This document shows, piece by piece, positions 25,276 through 33,727 of a stretch of DNA of 64,000 nt. The stretch's first letter is position 1. The number at the start of each line of letters is the position of its first letter. Under the pieces are notes generated by a model. That model was not told the DNA's origin, did no database searches, and saw nothing but the letters and a program-made list of their open reading frames with translations. The DNA comes from Parapedobacter indicus (GTDB taxonomy: Bacteria > Bacteroidota > Bacteroidia > Sphingobacteriales > Sphingobacteriaceae): NCBI RefSeq assembly GCF_900113765.1, contig NZ_FOQO01000003.1, positions 434,001 through 498,000 of the forward strand, read 5' to 3'. A program made the translations under genes and the position numbers.

Positions 25276-26097
25276 ATGAGATCTATCTTTCTGTGTTTCT
25301 TCATTATTCTCATTGGTTGTTCCTTCGGCCAAAGACAGGAGGTATGGTTGGCGCTCGGCGATTCCATTACCTACCTTAACGAGCATCCCGACGAGGCAGG
25401 AAACCGGATCACGAAAGGTTACATGACCCTGGTGACCGAAAAACAGCCACACATCCGGTACATCAATCAGGGGCACAACGGTTGGACGGCCGTACGCATC
25501 GCCGAACAAATTGACAAATTAGGACTGGAAAAAGCGGATTATTATTCCGTTTTTCTGGGCACGAATGATTGGTGGGCTGGTTTACCATTGGGTTCGACCG
25601 CTGATTATCGCCGTAATTCCGGTGCCGGCACAACAAGCGGTGCGTTCCGAATCATCGTTGAAAAACTTCGCAGCTTAAATCCCGATGCAACGATTATCCT
25701 TATAACACCCATGCAACGATCTGACTTTGTATATATCAACAACTATGATAACAAAGCTTGGGGATCCTATAAGCCCAATAAAAATGGGCAGACACTTGAA
25801 GCATTCGCAGATACCATCCGCGCCATCGGTCTCCAAGAAGGGTTCAAAATCGTAGACCTATACCATCATCCCAAGCTGAACTTGCATAAGTTAGTCAAAT
25901 TCAAATGGTTGAAAGATTCTACGTCAGGCGAATACCGGAAATATCGGTATCCGATGTACACGGAAGTCCCTTTTAACCCTGACACCGATGAGTACCCTTA
26001 TCCAGAAGAAGCAATTGGCATGACGTATGACGGGTTGCACCCATCGGATAAAGGCTATCGTATCATCGCAAAGGAATTACTTACGATAATGAAATAG
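25276..26097 (+). CDS. Exported SGNH/GDSL hydrolase
   Basis: 273 residues. The N-terminus is a signal sequence; LIGC at 12-15 could be a lipobox, otherwise cleavage is after SFGQ. Block I has the nucleophile Ser30 in LALGDSITYL, block II the Gly in NQGHNGWTAV, block III GTND (FLGTNDWW), and block V the Asp/His pair in YDGLHPSDKGY. All catalytic residues are therefore present. Such enzymes are esterases or deacetylases acting on sugars, lipids or acyl groups in the envelope. It is separated by 24 bp from the convergent DUF4197-like gene. Confidence 0.88.
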   Translation: MRSIFLCFFIILIGCSFGQRQEVWLALGDSITYLNEHPDEAGNRITKGYMTLVTEKQPHIRYINQGHNGWTAVRIAEQIDKLGLEKADYYSVFLGTNDWWAGLPLGSTADYRRNSGAGTTSGAFRIIVEKLRSLNPDATIILITPMQRSDFVYINNYDNKAWGSYKPNKNGQTLEAFADTIRAIGLQEGFKIVDLYHHPKLNLHKLVKFKWLKDSTSGEYRKYRYPMYTEVPFNPDTDEYPYPEEAIGMTYDGLHPSDKGYRIIAKELLTIMK

Positions 26098-26121
26098 GTT
26101 GCCTCCGATTCGCCCGTTCAG

Positions 26122-26889
26122 CTAGTCAATAGCGCCAAAGACCTTCTTCAGCAACGAAGTGGTACGAAATACGGAATTATTTCGGATGTTACTTTCCTTT
26201 TCGGCCACCATTTTGAAAACACCGCCGATGGTTTCCTGGGTAACATAGGTGTTCAAATCTGTCTCGAGGGCCTGATGGGTAATTCCATTATACTTACTGA
26301 TAATCTGCTCCCAGATTTTGTCGGCCCCTACTTTACCCAGCGATCCTTCGACCTTAGGTTTGAAAGCTGTAAAAAGCTGTTCGGTTGTTTTCCCTTTGAG
26401 ATAATCAGTAGCGGCAGTGCTATCACCAAGCAGGATATTCTTTGCGTCGTCAAACGACATGGAAGTGATGGCATTGGCAAAGATAGGTACGCCTTCCTGA
26501 ACGGCATTTTCCGCCGCCCTATTCAGCAGTAGCAATCCTTGGTCTGCCAAATTACCTAAGCCGACGCCCCGAAGAGCCACATCTACCTTTCTGAGCTTCT
26601 CCGGAAGTAAAATTTTAACCAATTCATTTTTGAAAAATCCATCTTCCGCACCCAATTTTGCAATGCCTTCTTTTACGCCAATGTTAAGCGCTTCCTTCAA
26701 TGCGCCAGACATTTCTCCAGTGGATATTCCCCTCAAATCCGCATTCCTTTTTCCATTCGCTGAGTCCGTGTCACTTTGGCCATTTTTTACCGCTTCTTTT
26801 ACTTTATCAAATATGCTTTGGGCGTGCACAGGTAGATAACCCAATCCGGCAACAACTAACCCCATTAAAAAAGTCTTTTTTAAAATCAT
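26122..26889 (-). CDS. DUF4197-family exported protein
   Basis: 255 residues from ATG 26889. The longer frame from 26943 would place 18 residues ahead of an evident signal peptide (LMGLVVAGLGYLPVHAQ). The mature part carries the DUF4197 hallmarks: ALKEALNIGVKEGIAKLG near residue 60, FFKNELVKILLPEKL, NRAAENAVQEGVPIFANAI, and a C-terminal AEKESNIRNN...SLLKKVFG. The function of this periplasmic or lipid-interacting family is unknown. A TAAATTTG sequence at 26896-26903 matches TAnnTTTG but lies so close that transcription would begin at the ATG itself. Confidence 0.88.
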   Translation of the reverse strand: MILKKTFLMGLVVAGLGYLPVHAQSIFDKVKEAVKNGQSDTDSANGKRNADLRGISTGEMSGALKEALNIGVKEGIAKLGAEDGFFKNELVKILLPEKLRKVDVALRGVGLGNLADQGLLLLNRAAENAVQEGVPIFANAITSMSFDDAKNILLGDSTAATDYLKGKTTEQLFTAFKPKVEGSLGKVGADKIWEQIISKYNGITHQALETDLNTYVTQETIGGVFKMVAEKESNIRNNSVFRTTSLLKKVFGAID

Positions 26890-26954
26890 CGTATGCAAAT
26901 TTATTATAATTACATCCAGTACGCCGACAAAGGTATGTAACAAAATTAAATCGA

Positions 26955-26970
26955 TGTCCGTATGTGGACA
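26955..26970. promoter_or_regulatory. Inverted repeat TGTCC-N6-GGACA
   Basis: Perfect 5-bp arms with a 6-bp centre in the divergent spacer between the DUF4197-like gene and the PAS kinase. A possible operator; no regulator is known for it. Confidence 0.25.
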
Positions 26971-27151
26971 ACAAGTGTTTGATCAATGTAATCGGCTTAA
27001 CGCTCGAAACGAATAACGTTGGATAAAATTCCTCAAATGGACGCGCGTGTTCCCATTTGGTAACCTTAATCGCTATTGCAATTTTATTCACAAAGCCAAA
27101 CAAAATGAGCGGTTGTGGTGTTTTTTTTTCATCGATTTGTCTATATGCATT

Positions 27152-28348
27152 ATGTCTATGAAACAATCATACACCAGTATCACCACTGCACAATTACACC
27201 CGCAATCCTTTCCTTACGCTCCGCCGTTCCTCCTTCAGGAGATGGCGGTTTGCAATACTATGCACCTCGATACCCACGCTATTGAGAAAGAATTGATAAA
27301 AACCGAAGAAAAGTACGAAGCACTTTTTGATTCCATCGATGAGGGGTTTTGTATTATAGAAATACTTTTTGACCGAAATGAACGCCCGGTCGACTACTGC
27401 TTTCTAGAAGTCAATACCGCGTTTGAACGACAAACCGGCATCGTGAACCCGACAGGGCGACGCATGCGTGAAATTGCTCCATTGCATGAAGATTATTGGT
27501 TTGAAATCTTTGGGAAGGTAGCTACCACAGGTGAACCTGTGCGTTTTGAAAATCATGCAAAACAACTCAACCATTGGTATGAAGTATACGCATTCCGTAC
27601 CGATCCGGAACAGCGACAGGTAGCCGTATTATTCAAGGACATAGATGCTCGGAAAACGGTTGATCAATTAAAGGACGATTTTATTAGCGTTGCCAGCCAT
27701 GAATTGCGTACGCCGCTCACAGGTATAAAAGGTTATACCGATCTGTTAAAACGGCAACTGCAAAAGCCAGCAAAGAACGGCGACCTGCTCACCTTGGTCA
27801 ACAAGCTCAACAAACAGGTAAACAGGCTGAGCAATCTCGTCAACAATCTTTTAGAAACCACCAATCTGTCCCATGGCAAACTTGTCCTCTCTAAAAACTG
27901 GTTTGATCTCAATGAATTGATCGTTGAATGTATTTCCCAGTTACAACCTATTACCCCCAAACGCAGACTGACCTTAAAGCTGGCAACTTATCCACCCATC
28001 CTGGCCGACCGAAAACGCATCGCGCAGGTGGTGACCAATATAATTTCCAATGCAATTAAATATACAGAAACGGATGGAACGATCGTGATCAGCACGACCT
28101 TGGATGGAACGAATGGCGTAAAAGTTGCGGTACACAATATCGGAGTGGGTACTGAACAAAAATATACTGGAAAAGTATTTGATCGTTTCTTCCGGATCAG
28201 CAGTACCGACATGCCCAGTCGCTCGGGCATGGGATTAGGCCTTTACATCTGCGCAGAAATCATCAAATGCCACGATGGTAGGATAGCTTTGGAAAGCACT
28301 CAAAACAATGACATAATCGTTTCCTTTACGCTCCCGTACAAGGTCTGA
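27152..28348 (+). CDS. PAS-domain sensor histidine kinase (atypical ATP-binding motif)
   Basis: 398 residues from ATG 27152 (or 27158); the longer frame to 27047 adds an unlikely leader. It is soluble, with no membrane segment. A PAS domain covers about 55-170 (YEALFDSIDEGFCIIEI...YCFLEVNTAFERQTG). The phosphoacceptor His183 is in SVASHELRTPLTGIKGY. The HATPase domain follows: the N box NIISNAIKYTETDG, then a G1 box that reads VHNIGVG, with His328 (28133-28135) at the place of the usual Asp, then FDRFFR and GMGLGLYICAEII. The output partner is unknown, as no regulator gene is adjacent. Cytoplasmic. Confidence 0.88.
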   Translation: MSMKQSYTSITTAQLHPQSFPYAPPFLLQEMAVCNTMHLDTHAIEKELIKTEEKYEALFDSIDEGFCIIEILFDRNERPVDYCFLEVNTAFERQTGIVNPTGRRMREIAPLHEDYWFEIFGKVATTGEPVRFENHAKQLNHWYEVYAFRTDPEQRQVAVLFKDIDARKTVDQLKDDFISVASHELRTPLTGIKGYTDLLKRQLQKPAKNGDLLTLVNKLNKQVNRLSNLVNNLLETTNLSHGKLVLSKNWFDLNELIVECISQLQPITPKRRLTLKLATYPPILADRKRIAQVVTNIISNAIKYTETDGTIVISTTLDGTNGVKVAVHNIGVGTEQKYTGKVFDRFFRISSTDMPSRSGMGLGLYICAEIIKCHDGRIALESTQNNDIIVSFTLPYKV

Positions 28349-28535
28349 GCGTTGTATGGCCTAAATGCGCAATCGCACATAACGCAACACAAGACATCCA
28401 TTGTCAAGTTCCATATTGTCAAACTTACATTGCCAAGGCAAACAGCCAGCTGTAAATCAACGACAATACATATCACACATCCAACCGCCCCAAAAAAAAT
28501 TAAAAAAAACAAAAGTTAGTGATCATGCCCGAAAT

Positions 28536-28551
28536 TTGGCACTGTTTTCGC
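28536..28551 (+). promoter_or_regulatory. Sigma-54-like promoter (TTGGCAC-N5-TCGC)
   Basis: The -24 GG (28538-28539) and -12 GC (28550-28551) have the exact spacing of RpoN promoters (TGGCAC-N5-TTGC); one base of the -12 element differs. The predicted start of transcription is about 28562. A chance match is possible. Confidence 0.4.
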
Positions 28552-28561
28552 TAATGAAGGA

Positions 28562-28629
28562 TAGGTTTAGGTTGATAGCCCCTAACCCCATTGGGGCGGC
28601 CGTCCCGACTACGTCGGGACGGTTTTTTT
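28562..28629 (+). ncRNA. Candidate short RNA between the sigma-54-like promoter and a terminator
   Basis: If the promoter is real, transcription from about 28562 would stop at the T-run ending at 28629, giving an RNA of about 67 nt. It would contain a GCCCC/GGGGC stem (28578-28597) followed by the terminator hairpin. There is no open frame of useful length. I do not recognise a known RNA family. Confidence 0.3.
28600..28629 (+). terminator. Intrinsic terminator
   Basis: A perfect 10-bp stem CCGTCCCGAC / GTCGGGACGG (28600-28609 and 28613-28622) with a 3-nt loop, followed by seven T. It is 250 bp behind the PAS kinase stop and ahead of the protease promoter. Confidence 0.85.
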
Positions 28630-28646
28630 ATGCCCCGTATTTCCCT

Positions 28647-28654
28647 TAACTTCG
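28647..28654 (+). promoter_or_regulatory. Candidate -7 box (TAACTTCG) for the tricorn-like gene
   Basis: One mismatch from TAnnTTTG; T-rich sequence from the terminator tail lies at the -33 position (TTTT, 28624-28627). It would start transcription about 30 nt before the ATG at 28693. Confidence 0.4.
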
Positions 28655-28692
28655 CACCATTATATCTTCAATAAAGCCCGTAGGTGCAACAT

Positions 28693-31600
28693 ATGAGAAA
28701 CATAACGATACTCCTGATAATAATGTGCAATGTTTGGAGCGCTGCTGCACAGGAAGAAACCCGATTATTACGTTTTCCCACCGTACATGGTGATCAAGTG
28801 GCCTTCACCTATGCCGGCGACTTATACCTGGTGTCTACCAATGGAGGGGTAGCGAGACGCTTAACCAGTCATCCAGGCCATGAACTATTCGCTCATTTCA
28901 GCCACGATGGCAAACACATCGCTTTCACAGGGCAATACGATGGAAATACGGAGGTATTTGTCATTCCTGCAACCGGGGGAGTACCCGAGCGCATTACCTA
29001 TACAGCTACCCTCAATCGCGATGACCTCGCCGATCGCATGGGGCCCAATAACATTGTAATGGGCTGGACCCCGGATAATCAACATGTCATCTACCGCAGC
29101 CGCGGCACCTCATTCAATGCCTTCAAAGGTAAGCTGTATTTAGCCCCCTTGGACGGGGACCTTAGTCAGGAATTGCCCTTTTCTGTCGCATCGTGGGCCT
29201 CCTACAACGCTGACGGATCCAAGCTGGCCATGAATCGTGTATTCCGTGAATTCAGAACCTGGAAATATTACCGCGGGGGCATGGCTGACGATATCTGGCT
29301 GGTCGATCTTACCGCTGGCGATACGAAGAATGTGACCAATCATCCTGCCCAGGATGTATTTCCGATGTATTATCAGGACAAAATCTATTTTGTAAGTGAC
29401 CGGGAGCGCATAGCAAATCTGTTTGTGTATGACACGCAGAACAAGCAGACAGAGAAAATTACAAATTTCACGGAATATGATGTCAAATTTCCTTCCCTGG
29501 GAGACCAAGCCATTGTTTTTGAAAATGGCGGCTATATCTATCACTATGACCTAATAAACGGACAAATCAAAAAAATTTCCATCGTCATCGCCGAAGATTT
29601 CGCTTCAGGCCGGACGAAACAGGTTGATGCGTCCAGATTTATATACAGTGCTGACCTTTCTCCCGATGGCAAACGAGCAGTATTTGGCGCAAGGGGAGAT
29701 ATCTATACTGTACCCGCCAAAACAGGCGTTACCCGTAATCTCACACAAAGCAGTGGCGCACATGATCGGAATGTAGGCTGGAGCCCTGACGGACAGTGGA
29801 TCAGTTACCTTTCTGACCGTACGGGTGAAGACGAACTATACATTCAAAAACAAGATGGCACGGAACCCGCCCGCCAACTGACCAAAGGAGGTGGTTCCTA
29901 TAAATTCAATCCGGTGTGGAGCCCAGATAGTAAAAGTATACTTTTTGGCGACCGTAATCAGGATCTCTATCTCGTAGATATCCAATCGAGTACGCAACAG
30001 TTGGTAACCCACTGCGACGAGGGAACAATAAGTTCCTATACATTTAGTCCCGATAGCAAATGGATTGCGTATTCGCTACCCGGTAAGGCACGTGAATTTT
30101 CGGTTATCAACTTATACCACATGGATACAAAACATACCATCACGGTTACCGACACGTGGTATAACAGCAGCCAACCCGAATTTAGCCCCGACGGCAAACT
30201 TCTTTATTTTGTTTCAGAACGCGACTTTAATCCTACCTACGGCAGCACGGAGTGGAACCATGTATACAATGACATGAGCCGTCCATATTTAGTCCGACTA
30301 AGCGCGGCCACCCGGTCCCCTTTTGCCGAAGAAAGCGACGAAGTATCCATCGTAACGTTGGAGGAAGAAGACACAAAAAGAGAAGATGAAGTCATCGTTT
30401 TAGTAGATGAAGAAGGATTGGCCGACCGCATTGAAAGTCTACCCGTATCCCCGGGTACTTATTTTGGCCTAATTGCGACTGCAGAGGGCTTATATTATTC
30501 CGGCGGAAACCAACGGAATCGTGGATTCAAGTTTTTTAGCCTTTCGGACAAGAAGGAAACCGAAATCGGAAATTTCAGTGGCTACGCCGCCACTCCGGAT
30601 AAAAAGAAAATATTGATCCATAGCGGGGAGGATTTTTTCATTGAAGATCTAGGCAAGTCTAAAATCGCCGCTCCTGCTAACAAAGTAAGCTTGGCAGGTA
30701 TGAAAGTAATCGTCGATATGAAAGCGGAGTGGAAACAGATTTATGATGAGAGCTGGCGCCAGATGCGGGATTATTTTTATGATCCCAATATGCATGGAGT
30801 CGACTGGAAAGCGATGCATGACAAATATGCTCCGCTGTTGCCCTATGTCAACCACCGGGACGATCTCACCTACCTCATCGGCGAGTTAATCAGTGAACTC
30901 AATGTAGGCCATGCTTATGTAAACAGTGGGGACCGCCCGTCTGTTAAACGTATTCCCATGGGATTGCTGGGCGCCGTTTTCAGCCGCGATAAAAGCGGTT
31001 ACTACCGGATAGATAGTATTCTTTCGGGTCAAAGCTGGAACACCACCCTAATATCCCCACTCCGCGCCCCAGGAGTAGGCGCCAAACGCGGTGAATATAT
31101 CATTTCGATCAACGGCACGTCGATGAAAGACGTAAAAAACCTTTATCAAATGTTGATCGCAAAAGCCGATCAACTGGTAGAAATCGAAATCAATGATTCA
31201 CCAACCGCCAGTAATGCGCGGAAGGTACTTGTAAAACCAATAACCGATGAATCAGCGCTCTACTACCACGAATGGGTCCAGCAAAACATTGCCAAAGTAA
31301 CGGCAGCCAGCAACGGTCGGATTGGTTACGTGCATATACCAGATATGGGGCCGGACGGACTCAATCAATTTGCCCGCTATTTCTATCCCCAGCTTGACAA
31401 GGAGGCCCTCATCATTGACGATCGGGGCAATGGTGGCGGCAATGTATCGCCGATGATTATCGAACGGTTGCTCCGCAAGCCGGGTTTGGGCACCATGCGT
31501 CGTAATAATAAGACCGCTTCCATTAAACCTGATGCCCACGTGGGCCCCAAAGTATGTCTCATCGACCAATATTCAGCCTCCGATGGCGACCTCTTTCCCT

Positions 31601-31926
31601 GGCAATTCCGCTACTACGGCATTGGGCCGCTAATTGGCCAACGTACCTGGGGTGGTGTTGTCGGCATCAGTGGAACGCTTCCATTCATCGATGGAGGCGA
31701 TATGCGCAAACCTGAATTTGCGCACTTTGCAGCCGACGGTTCTTCGTTCATTATTGAGGGCGAAGGCGTACATCCCGACATAGAAGTGTCGAACGATCCT
31801 TACGATGAGTATCAACAACACGATGCTCAACTGGCCCGTGGTATAGCGGTACTCCTTCAAAAACTGGCAGAAGGCGGCGTAAACGGCGTGCCAAAAATAC
31901 CGGCGTTTCCGAATAAATCAAAATAG
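28693..31926 (+). CDS. Tricorn-like protease, S41 family
   Basis: 1077 residues from ATG 28693 (an in-frame GTG at 28684 is less likely). A signal peptide covers about 1-20 (ILLIIMCNVWSAAAQ). Two beta-propellers of PD40/WD40-like repeats fill roughly 25-640 (repeats such as SPDGKRAVFGARG, SPDGQWISYLSDR, SPDSKSILFGDR). A helical linker leads to a PDZ domain (about 755-840) and the S41 catalytic core. His740 is in NVGHAYVNSG, the catalytic Ser is in SASDGD (961-964, probably Ser963), GNGGGN is the oxyanion region, and IEGEGVHPDIEV supplies the acidic end. It probably degrades peptides in the periplasm. The next gene starts 21 bp downstream. An acidic insert (EEEDTKREDE) lies between the domains. 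Confidence 0.93.
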   Translation: MRNITILLIIMCNVWSAAAQEETRLLRFPTVHGDQVAFTYAGDLYLVSTNGGVARRLTSHPGHELFAHFSHDGKHIAFTGQYDGNTEVFVIPATGGVPERITYTATLNRDDLADRMGPNNIVMGWTPDNQHVIYRSRGTSFNAFKGKLYLAPLDGDLSQELPFSVASWASYNADGSKLAMNRVFREFRTWKYYRGGMADDIWLVDLTAGDTKNVTNHPAQDVFPMYYQDKIYFVSDRERIANLFVYDTQNKQTEKITNFTEYDVKFPSLGDQAIVFENGGYIYHYDLINGQIKKISIVIAEDFASGRTKQVDASRFIYSADLSPDGKRAVFGARGDIYTVPAKTGVTRNLTQSSGAHDRNVGWSPDGQWISYLSDRTGEDELYIQKQDGTEPARQLTKGGGSYKFNPVWSPDSKSILFGDRNQDLYLVDIQSSTQQLVTHCDEGTISSYTFSPDSKWIAYSLPGKAREFSVINLYHMDTKHTITVTDTWYNSSQPEFSPDGKLLYFVSERDFNPTYGSTEWNHVYNDMSRPYLVRLSAATRSPFAEESDEVSIVTLEEEDTKREDEVIVLVDEEGLADRIESLPVSPGTYFGLIATAEGLYYSGGNQRNRGFKFFSLSDKKETEIGNFSGYAATPDKKKILIHSGEDFFIEDLGKSKIAAPANKVSLAGMKVIVDMKAEWKQIYDESWRQMRDYFYDPNMHGVDWKAMHDKYAPLLPYVNHRDDLTYLIGELISELNVGHAYVNSGDRPSVKRIPMGLLGAVFSRDKSGYYRIDSILSGQSWNTTLISPLRAPGVGAKRGEYIISINGTSMKDVKNLYQMLIAKADQLVEIEINDSPTASNARKVLVKPITDESALYYHEWVQQNIAKVTAASNGRIGYVHIPDMGPDGLNQFARYFYPQLDKEALIIDDRGNGGGNVSPMIIERLLRKPGLGTMRRNNKTASIKPDAHVGPKVCLIDQYSASDGDLFPWQFRYYGIGPLIGQRTWGGVVGISGTLPFIDGGDMRKPEFAHFAADGSSFIIEGEGVHPDIEVSNDPYDEYQQHDAQLARGIAVLLQKLAEGGVNGVPKIPAFPNKSK

Positions 31927-31947
31927 CTCGTAGAGCAGCAACTACCG

Positions 31948-33717
31948 ATGGAAGATTTCTCACGAAAAGCGATCACGCTGCGGAGCTACTTTCTGCATCA
32001 CATCAAGGATCCAATTACGCGGGCTTTGACCTTCACCTATCTTTTGAGTGTATCCTTAACCATTCTCAAAATTATTGTCATTCTCCCACATTTTTCAAAC
32101 GACACCTTCCGTATTGTTGTCTTTGCCGTTGTTTCCGCTACGGCGATTTTCCTCTGTGCGCGTGCAGCGAAAGGTCCACACCTCATTAGACGATATTATC
32201 ACTTTGGCCTGATGGTGTATGTCGGCTACCTTGCCACCAGCATATTTCTACTCAGCAAGGGAATCAATATCTCCACGCTACAGGAATTTTACCTTGTCAT
32301 CATGTGGTCTTTCTTTGGTCTTGGAATACATTGGGGCGTTTTGTATGCCGCATTGACAATCGGGATGGCTGTCGTCTTTTTGGTCTATTCCAACCAATCC
32401 ATCACAATCATTGATCTTTTGCCTCCCCATATTCCATTTTGGACCGCAATTTTTGTCATTATCACAAACTTCATCTTGGCGATCTTCAGCCTCTACACCT
32501 ATCAGCGGGCCATCGCAAAAACGTCAGCAGAAAAAACAGCCTTAAATAAACAATTAAACAAGTTGCTTGACGCAAAAACGGACTTTTTATCCACGATGTC
32601 ACATGAATTACGCACGCCCTTAAATTCAGTGATCGGCATTACGAACCTCCTCATCGACGAAAACAAAGACGAGTCACAGAATGAGGACCTTAGAAATTTA
32701 CGCTTTTCAGGAGAAAGCCTGCTGGTGCTCATCAACGATATCCTTGATTTTCAGAAAATGGACTCCCACAAACTGGAAATGGAATTAATACCTTTTAATT
32801 TGTCGGATTTATTGGAGGATACCTGCGGAAGCCTGAAAACCAAAGCCTCAGAAAAAAAACTGTACTTCGAAGTCAGTAGCGATCCAAGGTTAACAAGCTT
32901 CGAAGTGATAGGCGACCCCACACGGCTAACACAGATATTGTTTAATCTGGCAAGCAATGCAATCAAGTTTACCGAAGTGGGCGGTATCAAAGTTTCCTGT
33001 CAGCTTATAAATGACGAGGACAATCAGGCGACCATACATTTTTCAGTCGAAGATACAGGCATCGGAATAGCTACTGACCAACAAACTGCTATATTTGAAC
33101 CTTTTATCCAAGCTTCTCGAAATATCTCCCGAAAATTTGGCGGAACGGGGTTGGGATTAGCCATCGTCAAGCACTTGGTCAATCTTCACGGAAGTGCCAT
33201 TCATCTGAAAAGCACCCAAAATATGGGTTCCTCATTTTATTTCGATATCGTCTACAAGAAATACCACCGGAATTTGACTTTGCAGCGCCCCCTTTCCACA
33301 CCGAACAGCCGGGCAATCAGTAAGGAAAGCTTGAAAGGCCTTCGTGTCCTGTTAGCAGAAGACAATCAGATGAGCATCCTATTCATGAAAAAATTATTTG
33401 CCAAATGGGAGATTGAACCGGATACCGCCGCGAATGGCCAGGAAACCATCGACAAACTAGCGCAGCACGCTTACGACGTTATTTTGATGGATCTTCATAT
33501 GCCGGTCATGAACGGTATCGAGGCAACTGCATACATTCGCTCGCTTCAAGATCCCTCAAAATCCCGGGTTCACATTCTCGCATTAACTGCTTCCGTCTCA
33601 GACGAAATTATTGCCAACATCAAATTACTCGGGTTTGATGATTACTTGGGCAAACCTTTTCGACCCAATGACTTACATCACAAACTTGAGAAAATATTAC
33701 GGAATCAACTCTCCTAA
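31948..33717 (+). CDS. Hybrid sensor histidine kinase/response regulator
   Basis: 589 residues. The N-terminal 190 residues hold about six membrane segments without a large periplasmic loop, suggesting detection of a membrane-linked or cytoplasmic signal. A short coiled coil is followed by HisKA with His219 (STMSHELRTPLNSVIGI), HATPase (NLASNAIKFTEVGG, VEDTGIGIA, GTGLGLAIVKHLV), and a C-terminal receiver (about 465-585) with acidic residues in LLAEDNQ, Asp515 (VILMDLHMPVMNG) and Lys in GKPFRP. Relay through an HPt protein would be expected; none is in the window. It is 21 bp behind the protease gene and converges with nuoN, leaving only 10 bp between the stops. Confidence 0.92.
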   Translation: MEDFSRKAITLRSYFLHHIKDPITRALTFTYLLSVSLTILKIIVILPHFSNDTFRIVVFAVVSATAIFLCARAAKGPHLIRRYYHFGLMVYVGYLATSIFLLSKGINISTLQEFYLVIMWSFFGLGIHWGVLYAALTIGMAVVFLVYSNQSITIIDLLPPHIPFWTAIFVIITNFILAIFSLYTYQRAIAKTSAEKTALNKQLNKLLDAKTDFLSTMSHELRTPLNSVIGITNLLIDENKDESQNEDLRNLRFSGESLLVLINDILDFQKMDSHKLEMELIPFNLSDLLEDTCGSLKTKASEKKLYFEVSSDPRLTSFEVIGDPTRLTQILFNLASNAIKFTEVGGIKVSCQLINDEDNQATIHFSVEDTGIGIATDQQTAIFEPFIQASRNISRKFGGTGLGLAIVKHLVNLHGSAIHLKSTQNMGSSFYFDIVYKKYHRNLTLQRPLSTPNSRAISKESLKGLRVLLAEDNQMSILFMKKLFAKWEIEPDTAANGQETIDKLAQHAYDVILMDLHMPVMNGIEATAYIRSLQDPSKSRVHILALTASVSDEIIANIKLLGFDDYLGKPFRPNDLHHKLEKILRNQLS

Positions 33718-33727
33718 CAGTACACCA

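Larger units (their letters stand above)
28349..28692. other. 344-bp spacer with a candidate small transcript
   Basis: No coding frame is convincing. The spacer contains an A-rich stretch (28492-28514), a sigma-54-like promoter, a double hairpin with T-run, and a separate promoter-like box before the protease gene. Confidence 0.6.

Noticed and set aside
26896..26903. Promoter of the DUF4197-like gene
   Set aside because: An exact TAnnTTTG but it would place the transcript start on the ATG; kept only as a remark in the gene entry.
32502..32990. Minus-strand frames in the hybrid kinase gene
   Set aside because: Antisense shadows of the HisKA/HATPase region without own motifs.
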